Positions 42,774 through 51,494 of a stretch of 54,499 bases of DNA are shown piece by piece. Both the position numbers and the translations under genes were made by a program. Location: assembly GCA_937949555.1 (NCBI GenBank), contig CALEDV010000006.1:1-54499 (forward strand), given 5' to 3'. Below the pieces are notes generated by a model that searched no databases, had not been told where the DNA came from, and was given only the letters and a program-made list of their open reading frames with translations. The stretch comes from an uncultured bacterium. Lineage in GTDB: Bacteria; Nitrospirota; Thermodesulfovibrionia; Thermodesulfovibrionales; Dissulfurispiraceae. Numbering within the stretch: the stretch's first letter is position 1; the number at the start of each line of letters is the position of its first letter.

Positions 42774-45020
42774 TCAGGGTGTTTTATTATCAGCAATTGA
42801 GGGCAGGGAAATAATAAAGGTAGTGCCTGTCTTTTCCGATTCCTCTCTTGTTGTTGTTTCGAAGGTTATGTTGCCCCCATACTTTGTAATAATACCATAG
42901 GATACGGAAAGTCCCAAACCTGTGCCCTCCCCGACCTTCTTTGTCGTAAAGAGGGGATCAAATATCTTTGTCCTGTGTTCTCTCTTTATGCCATGTCCTG
43001 TATCTGAAAACCTAATCTGTATATCCTTGCCGTTACAAAGTAGAGTAGTTATGGTGAGGGTGCCTCCCTCAGGCATGGCATGGATGGCATTGTTTAAGAT
43101 ATTGAGGAATACCTGTTGGAGTTCACCCGCATCGGCCTTGACCTTTGGTAACCCTTCGGACAACCTTGATTCTAAGTATATATTCTTTATCTTCATTGTG
43201 TTTTTGATTATGGCAAGCACCGATTCTATGTTTTCCTTAATGTCAACCTCCTCCTCGTGGTATTCCGTATATCTTGAGAAACTGAGGAGGTTTTCTACTA
43301 CCCTCTTGGCGTTGGTTGCCTGTTTTTCAACAGTCTTCAGTATGTCATATTCTTGTGAGTCCTTTGGGTATTTCTCTATGAGCAGATCCACGAAACCCAA
43401 AATTATAGCGAGGGGGTTATTAATCTCATGGGCTACCCCTGCTGCAAGGGTCCCCATGGAGGCAAGCTTTTCGGCGTGGTACATCTGTTCTTCTCTTTCC
43501 TTCTTCTTCTCAGCAGTAATGTCTCTGGATATGCCGAGTATCATCATAGGTTTGCCATCTTCATCATTGAGGAGTGTAAAGCTCGTGTTAAGCCAGAATT
43601 CACGATTAGATATATTCACAGAGTAGGTTATTTTTTTGTTTATACCTGTGTTGAATACCTTCTCAATAGTGGTTAATTGCAGATGCCCGCTCTCTTCGCT
43701 AAAGCAAAACTCGGCTATATTTTGACCCACCATACAATCTGTATCGGCATTGAAGAAGGATGCGCCTGCCTTGTTTATGGACAGTATTGTCCCATGTTTA
43801 TCAACGGTAAAGATAATGTCGTTAGCATTTTCAATGAGAGACTTGTATTGGTACTCGGACTGTTTAAGTTCCCTGGTCTTTTTTTCTACTTCATATTTAA
43901 GTGATTGAGACCAGCGGAGCATAAGAGCTACTAAGAACATTCCACAAATAAGGATAATCAATATGATAAAACCCTCAAGGATGAATTGCCTTATCTGGAT
44001 GCTGTCTATAGCGCCTTGAACTGCATTTATTGGGGCAACAACGGCCACAGACCATATCATGTCCATTTGCTTTTCATGAAGTTTGATCGGGGCAAAGGCT
44101 ATTAATTTTTTCATTTCGCCTTCCATGTCCTTGTGCCATCCAGATATATACCAGCTAGTGCCAGTCTCGCCCTTGAGCATCTTTTCCTTTTGAATCTCAT
44201 TGATTCTTACAAAGGATATATTCTTGGTCTTCTCTTCACGGACAGAAAAGGCGTTTTTGCCTATAAACTCTGATGCTGGGTGATATAGAAAGGTGCCCTT
44301 TTTATCAATAACCCATACATAGCTTTCTTTGACGGATTTTATGCCTTTAGTAACCCTTTCAATGAGGGCAGCGGCATCAACGGTTATTATTAATATCCCC
44401 GAAAATTTATTAGTAGAGATTGGATGTATATCATCAACTGATACCTGCCACACAGGCAAGGCAAAGCTTATCAAAAGGCCATCCTGATGATTGGATTCTG
44501 ATCTCGCTACATTGTTAACCAATATAATATCCTTGTTTCCTTTGTCCTCTGCCCATTTAAGCAGCTTTATGTCCTTTTCGCTGGCATCAGAGATGTTGTA
44601 TCTATCGCCGTTAATAATGTGGGTCCTAAGCCTTTCCGATTGGATGTACCTTATCTCATTGCCTCCCACATCCTTTATGCTGGAGAAGGCAATATTAAGT
44701 CTTGTGAATAGAAATGTCTTCTCTGAATACTGGATAGTGGGAGATAGGCTTAGGAGTATGAGTTCTCTCTTTATGTGAGAGAGATTATTTTCTATCATAC
44801 TTGCAGCATACTCGGCAAGCACCAGTTGCTGCTTATTGAAATCATCAACAACGACCTCTTTTACCTTTTTAGCCGAGAGCCAGCCCAAAAATATTATAAT
44901 TGAAAGAAAAATCAGGATAGTGGTTATTACTATCTGTTTGAAATGTTGACTGAATATATTAAACCATCTGTCTTTAAAGGGATTGAAGAGTTTTTCAAAG
45001 GGGTCTTGATATTTTTTCAC
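42774..45020 (-). CDS. Membrane histidine kinase with dCache and PAS domains
   Basis: A 748-residue sensor kinase. Membrane segments occur at about 31-50 and 348-368, enclosing a 300-residue dCache-type periplasmic sensor (SYVWVIDKKGTFLYHPAS). A PAS domain at about 390-505 follows, then HisKA with H531 in AAGVAHEINNPLAIILG and a HATPase with DTGHGIK and GEGTGLGLS. The downstream single-domain regulator is the likely partner. The ligand is unknown; dCache domains usually bind amino acids, acids or similar small metabolites. Confidence 0.95.
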   Translation of the reverse strand: MKKYQDPFEKLFNPFKDRWFNIFSQHFKQIVITTILIFLSIIIFLGWLSAKKVKEVVVDDFNKQQLVLAEYAASMIENNLSHIKRELILLSLSPTIQYSEKTFLFTRLNIAFSSIKDVGGNEIRYIQSERLRTHIINGDRYNISDASEKDIKLLKWAEDKGNKDIILVNNVARSESNHQDGLLISFALPVWQVSVDDIHPISTNKFSGILIITVDAAALIERVTKGIKSVKESYVWVIDKKGTFLYHPASEFIGKNAFSVREEKTKNISFVRINEIQKEKMLKGETGTSWYISGWHKDMEGEMKKLIAFAPIKLHEKQMDMIWSVAVVAPINAVQGAIDSIQIRQFILEGFIILIILICGMFLVALMLRWSQSLKYEVEKKTRELKQSEYQYKSLIENANDIIFTVDKHGTILSINKAGASFFNADTDCMVGQNIAEFCFSEESGHLQLTTIEKVFNTGINKKITYSVNISNREFWLNTSFTLLNDEDGKPMMILGISRDITAEKKKEREEQMYHAEKLASMGTLAAGVAHEINNPLAIILGFVDLLIEKYPKDSQEYDILKTVEKQATNAKRVVENLLSFSRYTEYHEEEVDIKENIESVLAIIKNTMKIKNIYLESRLSEGLPKVKADAGELQQVFLNILNNAIHAMPEGGTLTITTLLCNGKDIQIRFSDTGHGIKREHRTKIFDPLFTTKKVGEGTGLGLSVSYGIITKYGGNITFETTTREESEKTGTTFIISLPSIADNKTP

Positions 45021-45082
45021 TAAACTGGTCTTATGTTTAAGTCAAATATATTGGGCAGGATTTGTCTCAAATTAATTATTGT

Positions 45083-45123
45083 CCCTTGCCCGCTGTTACC
45101 CTTTGTTGTAAAAGGGGCAAGGG
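45083..45123 (-). terminator. Hairpin downstream of the UspA gene
   Basis: A perfect 9-bp stem, CCCTTGCCC at 45083-45091 and GGGCAAGGG at 45115-45123, with a second possible inner stem CCCTTT/AAAGGG. It lies about 55 bp past the UspA stop on the minus strand. No clear T run follows on that strand, so termination efficiency is uncertain. Confidence 0.4.
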
Positions 45124-45177
45124 GAAACATTAAAGGATATTCATTGTGTTAACAACATCATTATCCTGTTCCTACAG

Positions 45178-45606
45178 CTATTTTACTACATAAACCGAGC
45201 AGGGTGCATGCCTTACCACCATAGCTGAAACACTGCCAAGTTTGAATCTTGAGGAGGCAGTTAACCCTAAACTCCCCATGATAATGAGGTCAATCTTTTC
45301 CTCTTCTGCATATTCGATGATTGAGTTAGGTATGGATGTAGCTACAATTACCTTACTGCATGCAGGAGGCACGCCTTGTTCTGAGAGTATCCTATGCGCC
45401 TTCTCCATCATCTCCTCAGATTTCTTAGATAACCTCTCAGAGAGTTTTTCCCTTGCAGAGGCGGAGATCTCTAAATCAATGCCCTCATAGGAGGGCACTA
45501 CGTTTATCAGGCAGATCTGTCCATTTGTTGCCTTTGCTTGTTGAGCTGCAACCCCAAGGGCAGCCTCAGAGTGTTTTGAACCGTCAATGGGTACTAGTAT
45601 CTTCAC
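45178..45606 (-). CDS. Universal stress protein (UspA family)
   Basis: A 142-residue UspA-fold protein. The opening MKILVPIDGSKHSEAALGVA and the C-terminal nucleotide motif (IIMGSLGLTASSRFKLGSVS, then VVRHAPCSVYVV) show the ATP-binding G-x2-G-x9-G(S/T) pattern. It overlaps the upstream membrane-protein gene by four bases. Paired with a transporter it may regulate or report on transporter status. The exact role is unknown. Confidence 0.93.
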   Translation of the reverse strand: MKILVPIDGSKHSEAALGVAAQQAKATNGQICLINVVPSYEGIDLEISASAREKLSERLSKKSEEMMEKAHRILSEQGVPPACSKVIVATSIPNSIIEYAEEEKIDLIIMGSLGLTASSRFKLGSVSAMVVRHAPCSVYVVK

Positions 45607-46322
45607 TTTATAGCCTCCTTCTTGTGTTTTACCTTGCTTGTAGATAAGCCAATACCCTCAAATATGTAGTATATAGCAAAGCCCCACCACATGGTATATA
45701 TCACATAAAATACGAGCAGTCCTGTCATTATGCCTGCCTTTTCTGTAACTTGCTGTGCCTCAATGCCATAGAAATTATGGGCTGTCTCTACGGCCTTTTT
45801 CATAACATCGGTGACAATCTTTGCCTCCTCAATCTTGCCATCCTTTTTGAATGCCTTATCAAGAGGCTTCATAATGTTCCACCAGGTGACCATCACATCC
45901 ATCTCAGGAATTCCATATCTTTCAACAAGGGCCTTGCCGTTATTTTTGTACATATCATCGGAGTCCTTTAGTGCCTTAGCCATTAGACTACCAAGGTTAG
46001 CCGTCAGCTTAATATCACTTCCTGTGGCCTCAACCTGCCCGCCTGCCGCTGTTAGCACCTTCAAGGCATTATTTACCTGAGCCTCCTTTTCAAGTTTGAA
46101 TTGGATGCTAAATTGGGTATTCATAAATTTTTCGTTTGACTGCATTACCTTTGGGATAAAGTATGATGAGCCCTTGGAGAGTTTGTTGAACATATCATCG
46201 GAGAAGATCAATCCATTCTTGCCATCACCGAATATTGGCATGAATATAAGGACTAACACCACAAAGAATGTCAACGCAAGAAAGATGCCGGTGGAAAAAG
46301 CCTTTTTATTAATCTTAGCCAT
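45603..46322 (-). CDS. Membrane protein of unknown function between permease and UspA
   Basis: A 239-residue protein with one membrane segment near the N-terminus (AFSTGIFLALTFFVVLVLIF) and one near the C-terminus (GIMTGLLVFYVIYTMWWGFA). About 150 residues between them are predicted to be extracytoplasmic. I do not recognise a named domain. The central region is helical and lysine-rich with no cysteine, so no metal or heme site is evident. It begins four bases after the TauE/SafE gene and overlaps UspA, so the three genes are expressed together. It may be an accessory subunit of the permease. Confidence 0.75.
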   Translation of the reverse strand: MAKINKKAFSTGIFLALTFFVVLVLIFMPIFGDGKNGLIFSDDMFNKLSKGSSYFIPKVMQSNEKFMNTQFSIQFKLEKEAQVNNALKVLTAAGGQVEATGSDIKLTANLGSLMAKALKDSDDMYKNNGKALVERYGIPEMDVMVTWWNIMKPLDKAFKKDGKIEEAKIVTDVMKKAVETAHNFYGIEAQQVTEKAGIMTGLLVFYVIYTMWWGFAIYYIFEGIGLSTSKVKHKKEAIK

Positions 46323-46326
46323 AGCC

Positions 46327-47574
46327 TTATTCCTCCCCTCTGAGTTTCTTAATATTCGTAAAGAACTTGCCTATAACCCATACACCGAAAATGCCCACCA
46401 CTATCCAGAAGATTACATTGCCTACAAACTCAATTATATTGACTGTGGCGCTTGAAAGATTGATGTACTCAAGTTCAACCATCTTTTTAGGTAACACCGA
46501 TATCCTGTTTGCAAACCCTGCAAGTATTGATACTGCGTAGAATCCAAGGATGTGTATACCCTTTACTACCTTTGTTACTAATGCTCCTACTTGAATGCCA
46601 ATAAGTGAGCCAATCAACATGCCCATTGCAAGGGTATAAAAGACATAACCGTAAATTGCATACTGTGCGATTGATGCTAATCCTGCAGTAAAGATTATCT
46701 GAAGGATATCGGTGCCAACGGTTGTGGTTGCCGATACCCCAAAGAGGTAAACAAACATTGGGAAGGTTATAAAGCCTCCTCCCACACCCATAATCGCCGC
46801 AAGCATTCCAACAATAACACCACCTATAGCTACAAATACGCCCGATATCTGCCTTCCGCCTTGTACAAGATGCTCATCAAAGGTGATCATTGGTGGTATC
46901 TTAAGGGATTGCAGCTTCAGGGCTAGGGGTGGCGTCGTGTCTGGCCCGCTGTGGGCGCCTCCATCTCCTCCTGCCTTTCTTGAGCGAAGGAAGTCGCCAA
47001 GGGCGTAAAATCCAAGAAAACCTAACAGTATTGCATATACTAAGCTTATGAAGGCTTCGCTTAAAAGGGGATCCTTGTTGTAAAGCCCCTTGTTGATAGC
47101 GCCGCCAATAAATGTGCCAAACCCAGAACCCACAAGAAATCCAAGGGCTAACTTCACAGAGACATTCCCAAGTTTTTTGTGCACCGTTGTGCCCATGATT
47201 GCCTTGGCAAAGATATGAAACACATCGGTTCCCACGGCAAGGATGCCCTTTACACCTGCTGCCATGAGCGCTGGAGTAATAATAAACCCTCCACCTGCAC
47301 CTATGCAGCCTGTAATAAGTCCTGCAGCAAGCCCTATCGCGATAGACACAATAAATATACCAGTGGAGTAAAAGGCAGGGGCATAGGCAGTCTTGCCTCC
47401 CAACATCTCCCCAGCCTCAATAAAGGATACTGCAAATATGGGCAGCGCCAATATGAGCAATATGAGGAGTTTTTTTCTGTTTCTAATAATGTTCATGGAG
47501 ACCTCATAGTCCCATTTGGCATGTGCCACTGAGGCAGACATCATGAATTCATAGACCCTTCTTGGAAGACTCAT
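46327..47574 (-). CDS. TauE/SafE family anion permease
   Basis: A 415-residue membrane protein of the TauE/SafE (sulfite/organosulfonate exporter) family with about eight to ten membrane segments in two homologous halves. Repeated glycine-rich motifs GLAAGLITGCIGAGGGFIIT and GMLAAIMGVGGGFITFPMFV are each followed by the GTD motif (AVGTDVFHIF, TVGTDILQIIF). The middle loop (about 200-230) is hydrophilic. The N-terminus before the first membrane segment is unusually long (about 30 residues). A sigma-70-like promoter is at 47660-47688. Transport of sulfite, sulfoacetate or another anion is inferred from the family only. Confidence 0.9.
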   Translation of the reverse strand: MSLPRRVYEFMMSASVAHAKWDYEVSMNIIRNRKKLLILLILALPIFAVSFIEAGEMLGGKTAYAPAFYSTGIFIVSIAIGLAAGLITGCIGAGGGFIITPALMAAGVKGILAVGTDVFHIFAKAIMGTTVHKKLGNVSVKLALGFLVGSGFGTFIGGAINKGLYNKDPLLSEAFISLVYAILLGFLGFYALGDFLRSRKAGGDGGAHSGPDTTPPLALKLQSLKIPPMITFDEHLVQGGRQISGVFVAIGGVIVGMLAAIMGVGGGFITFPMFVYLFGVSATTTVGTDILQIIFTAGLASIAQYAIYGYVFYTLAMGMLIGSLIGIQVGALVTKVVKGIHILGFYAVSILAGFANRISVLPKKMVELEYINLSSATVNIIEFVGNVIFWIVVGIFGVWVIGKFFTNIKKLRGEE

Positions 47575-47659
47575 TTCTCACTACCCCCTCTGTGCTATTT
47601 TGTTATTTATACAGAATTATAAAACGGTCTGCTTAAGGCAAGAGACTTCTATGCAGAGT

Positions 47660-47688
47660 ATTATTATAATGACATGACTTTTTGTCAA
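47660..47688 (-). promoter_or_regulatory. Candidate sigma-70 promoter of the TauE/SafE operon
   Basis: On the minus strand TTGACA (47683-47688) is followed after 17 bp by AATAAT (47660-47665), with TATAAT also present three bases nearer. It lies about 86 bp upstream of the permease start and downstream of the TPR gene stop. Confidence 0.6.
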
Positions 47689-47722
47689 GCAGTGCCTTTT
47701 AGAATTGCACCATAAGGGCAAG

Positions 47723-49447
47723 TTATTTCTTTAGCCTCATAATCTTGTCCTGTACGCGTTCTTTTAGTCCCTCCTCCTTTTCATGCTGCAAGAGAGACTT
47801 TTCCCAGTTAGAGAGGGCATCTTCGTGTTTGCCAAGGGCATTATAGACATCTCCTAAGTGCTCATAGATTACTGGGTCATCTTTTACATACTCCAATGCC
47901 CTTTTAAGCTCCTTTAGTGCGTCCTCATACCTGCCAAGCTTGAAATAGACCCACCCTAAGCTGTCGATTATGTATCCGCTGGTTGGTTTCAGTTCGAGGG
48001 CCCTCTTTATTAACTCCAGTGCCTCTTGCAGGTTTATTCCCTTGTCTGCAAAGCTGTATCCTAAGTAATTAAGGGCATCGGCGTGTTTTGGATTGAGGGA
48101 GATGGTTTTTCTGAGGCTCTCCACCATTTCGTCAAATCTCTTAGTCTTCTCATAAAGCACAGCCAAGCTAAAGTGAAGCTCTTCATCGTCAGGAAACTCC
48201 CTGAGGGCACCCTTTAACAACCCCTCAGCCTTTTCATACTCCTTGAGGTTTATATACTCATTGGCGAGATAGGAATATATCTCAGGTTTGTCCTTGATGA
48301 AGGTTAGCATCTCCTCATAGAGTTTTACTGCATCGGTCTTGCGTTCCTGCTTAGAGTATATAAAGGCTAAACTCATAAAGGCATTTATATTCTTCGGCTC
48401 TGCAGTGATGATTTTGCGTAGTTCTTCTTCTGCCTCGGCATATCTCTTTAAATCTGCCAGGGCAATGGCAAGATAGTACCGAGAGGAGGTATCCTCGGGT
48501 CTTGCCTGCACAATAATCCTGAATTGAGCCACGGCGTCGTCATATCTTTTTTGTTGTAGGTACAGGGCGCCGAGCTTTTTATGGATATCAAGATTTTTGG
48601 GTAGTTCACTGGATAGTAACTCCAATTCCTTGATAGCCTTGTCATAGGATTTATCGGACACATAGAGGCTTGCAAGCCTTTCTTTTACGAGCAGGTTATG
48701 GGGATTTATCTGTAGCACCCTGCGGTAATACTCCTCTGCCTTTTTATTATCACCTCGAACCTCATTAATAATGCCCAGATTAAAGAGCGCTGAATCAAAA
48801 TCAGGATTTAGGGTAATTATCTTCTCAAACTCTGCCTCTGCCTTCTGATATTCCTTTGCCTCGAAATATATAGAACCTTTGTAGTAAAGGGCCATTGCAT
48901 TGTCAGGTTCCTCCTTGAGAATACTATCAAAGATATCTAAGGCTGACTGTGTGTTGCCCTTTGAGGCATAAAGTACCCCAAGGTAAAGTTGAGCCTCCCT
49001 GTTGCGGGGTTCTATCTCAACAATCTTTTTATAAATCCCAATAGCCTTATCCACATCCTTTTGGGCATTGTAGAGTTCGCCGAGGAGTTTGAGGGCGGGC
49101 ACATAATTTGGGTCCTTCAGCACCGCAGCCTCCATCAAATGGAGAGCCTCTTCAAGTCTGCCAAGTTTCAGCAGCATGGCTGCTACCCTTACCTTTAAAT
49201 AGGTAGATTCTGCATCGGCTAAGCCTGCCTCTTTGTAGTGCTTAAGCGCATTCTCCCAATCTCCAGCAAGCTCTGACTCATAACCAATCAAAAAATTGAG
49301 CATAGCCTCTGAGGATTTGTTGTCCCTTACTGATGCATTAGACTCTCTTAAAGGACTGCTTAGGGGATCCTTCCCATAGGCAGAGTTAGGTAATGCATAC
49401 ATTAGAGAGATACCAAGAATAATGAGATTGATTGCTCTAAAAATCAT
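47723..49447 (-). CDS. Secreted or periplasmic tetratricopeptide repeat protein
   Basis: A 574-residue protein with an N-terminal signal-like segment (MIFRAINLIILGISLMYALP then NSAYG) and about fourteen TPR units. Repeats with the W/L-G-Y-A-P spacing include YVPALKLLGELYNAQKDVDK, ALNYLGYSFADKGINLQEAL and YIIDSLGWVYFKLGRYEDAL. TPR arrays act as scaffolds in envelope complexes, secretion or pilus assembly. No partner gene is next to it; the gene is divergent from the RNase E/G gene. I chose the ATG at 49447; a TTG three codons earlier is also in frame. Confidence 0.88.
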   Translation of the reverse strand: MIFRAINLIILGISLMYALPNSAYGKDPLSSPLRESNASVRDNKSSEAMLNFLIGYESELAGDWENALKHYKEAGLADAESTYLKVRVAAMLLKLGRLEEALHLMEAAVLKDPNYVPALKLLGELYNAQKDVDKAIGIYKKIVEIEPRNREAQLYLGVLYASKGNTQSALDIFDSILKEEPDNAMALYYKGSIYFEAKEYQKAEAEFEKIITLNPDFDSALFNLGIINEVRGDNKKAEEYYRRVLQINPHNLLVKERLASLYVSDKSYDKAIKELELLSSELPKNLDIHKKLGALYLQQKRYDDAVAQFRIIVQARPEDTSSRYYLAIALADLKRYAEAEEELRKIITAEPKNINAFMSLAFIYSKQERKTDAVKLYEEMLTFIKDKPEIYSYLANEYINLKEYEKAEGLLKGALREFPDDEELHFSLAVLYEKTKRFDEMVESLRKTISLNPKHADALNYLGYSFADKGINLQEALELIKRALELKPTSGYIIDSLGWVYFKLGRYEDALKELKRALEYVKDDPVIYEHLGDVYNALGKHEDALSNWEKSLLQHEKEEGLKERVQDKIMRLKK

Positions 49448-49626
49448 GACAGTCAATTATTGCATAACAGCGGGTGTATTTGAAAGGACTGGTTGCTCAA
49501 TAGACTCAACAGGGGATTATTATTGGGAATTTAGGGGCAATCAACTTTTTATTGGTGAACAGGCTATAATAAAAACCATCCTTTGGATCCCTAAACAGAT
49601 TACTACATCTAAGGAGCGTAATACTT

Positions 49627-51465
49627 ATGGATAATAACGAAGAAATACAGGTAGAAATAAAGGGGGCAAATGAATCAGACCCGACTAACCCTGCTGAATC
49701 CTCTTCTGGGTCTGTTGCTGCTCTGCAGAAGAAGAGACGGCGCAGGAGATGGCCCGTCAGGAAGCATAAAAACAATGCAGAAAAAACAGTCAGCTCAGCA
49801 GAGGAAGATCTCCAAAAGATTGAGCCACAAACAGCAACCTCCCTTCCTGCGCAGAGCAGGTCCGATGAAACCCTGCAGACCCAGAGGCATGAGCCAGAGC
49901 AACCGCGATCATATAATTCAAAAAAGAAAAAAAGACGATATAACAAGGGACATCAGGCTGAAACGGAAGCTGCTTCTAAGGGCTTGGAGACAACGGTCAA
50001 GGATACCACAAAGAGGATACTGATAAATGCATCCTATCCCTTGCAGCACAGGGTAGCCATAGTGGAAGGCAGCAGACTTATGGATTTCTATGTAGAATCC
50101 TCTGCAAAACAGCAGGTAAAGGGCAACATTTATAAAGGTGTTGTGTCCTCTATACTTCCTTCCCTGCAGGCTGCCTTTGTGGACTTCGGACATAAGAAAA
50201 ACGGCTTTCTACAGCTTCGGGAGATCATGCCCGAACTGTATCTGGACAAACAGGAAGGCAAGAGAAACATTCAAAGGGCAGTTTCAAAGGGACAAGAGAT
50301 ACTCGTGCAGGTGGAAAAGGATGAGCACGATACAAAGGGGGCAAGCCTTACCACTTATATATCTCTGCCGGGCAGATACATTGTGATGATGCCTGGACAG
50401 CAGAGGATAGGTATATCCAGAAAGATAGAGAGCAGAAAGGACAGGGACCATCTCCGTGAGATATTCAATTCTTTGAAACTGCCCAAAAACATGGGTTTTA
50501 TCCTAAGAACTGCATGCAGTGACAGCCTTGAGCAGGAGCTCAATCGGGACCTTAAATACCTGACCAGGCTCTGGCAGTCCATAAAAACAAATGCGGAAAA
50601 GTCTAAAGCCCCTGCCCTAATATATAAGGAACAGGACATTGCCATGAGGACGGTGAGAGACTATCTGACTACTGATGTGTCAGAGATACTGATTGACCAT
50701 AAAGAGACCTACAACGCCACAAGGTCATATCTCAAAAAGATAATTCCAGGCAGGACATTTAATGTAATTCACTACAAGGAGAAGAAATCGCTTTTTTCTC
50801 TTTACAACATAGAATCTCAGATATCAGGGCTTAATGAACCCTATGTGCATCTTCCTTCAAGGGGATATTTAGTCTTTGGCAAGACAGAGGCGCTTACTGC
50901 GATAGATGTAAATTCTGGCAGAGGCAAGAAGGAAGACACTATCGAGGCTACTGTATTGAACACAAATCTTGAGGCTGTAGATGAAATAGCAAGACAGATA
51001 AGACTCAGGGATATAGGCGGCTTGATCGTAATAGACTTCATAGACATGCAGTCTGGCAAAAACAGGAAACTCATCGAGCAAAGAATGACCGATGTCTTAG
51101 CCTCTGATAAGGCTAACACAGAGATTGCGCCTCTTTCTAAGTTTTGCATAATGGAGATGACACGAGAGAGAATTAGACCATCCTATGCCGAAACCACTTC
51201 TATTGAATGCCCCCTTTGTAGTGGCAGAGGCATTGTTAGGTCTAATAGCACCACAGCGCTTGCAGCGCTTAGGGAGCTGCAGAATCTTGCAGCAGAAGGC
51301 AAGACAGATACCCTCACATGCCGCATATCCCTTGAAGGTGGCAATATACTACTAAATGACATGAGGGCAGATATTGCACAAATCGAAAAGGATTGCGGGG
51401 TCAGATTGAATATAATCTGTGATCCCTCGCTCCCACAGGGACAATACGCAATAGAGACAGGGTAA
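49627..51465 (+). CDS. Ribonuclease E/G family protein
   Basis: A 612-residue endoribonuclease for mRNA turnover and rRNA processing. Residues 1-125 are a charged low-complexity extension (KKRRRRRWPVRKHK, KKKKRRYNKGH). An S1 domain follows (about 150-235; KGVVSSILPSLQAAFVDFG). The catalytic site is in AIDVNSGRGKKE and IGGLIVIDFIDMQ, and the zinc-link is CPLCSGRG. It lacks the long C-terminal degradosome tail of enterobacterial RNase E. The ATG has an AAGGAG site, so the extension is part of the protein. It is divergent from the TPR gene. Confidence 0.93.
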   Translation: MDNNEEIQVEIKGANESDPTNPAESSSGSVAALQKKRRRRRWPVRKHKNNAEKTVSSAEEDLQKIEPQTATSLPAQSRSDETLQTQRHEPEQPRSYNSKKKKRRYNKGHQAETEAASKGLETTVKDTTKRILINASYPLQHRVAIVEGSRLMDFYVESSAKQQVKGNIYKGVVSSILPSLQAAFVDFGHKKNGFLQLREIMPELYLDKQEGKRNIQRAVSKGQEILVQVEKDEHDTKGASLTTYISLPGRYIVMMPGQQRIGISRKIESRKDRDHLREIFNSLKLPKNMGFILRTACSDSLEQELNRDLKYLTRLWQSIKTNAEKSKAPALIYKEQDIAMRTVRDYLTTDVSEILIDHKETYNATRSYLKKIIPGRTFNVIHYKEKKSLFSLYNIESQISGLNEPYVHLPSRGYLVFGKTEALTAIDVNSGRGKKEDTIEATVLNTNLEAVDEIARQIRLRDIGGLIVIDFIDMQSGKNRKLIEQRMTDVLASDKANTEIAPLSKFCIMEMTRERIRPSYAETTSIECPLCSGRGIVRSNSTTALAALRELQNLAAEGKTDTLTCRISLEGGNILLNDMRADIAQIEKDCGVRLNIICDPSLPQGQYAIETG

Positions 51466-51494
51466 GAGTGTGTCTTCTATGGCGCCCTTTAGGC

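Noticed and set aside
42922-43626. A 234-codon plus-strand frame opposite the histidine kinase core
   Set aside because: It is antisense to HisKA and PAS regions with intact motifs, rich in serine, and has no start signal of its own.
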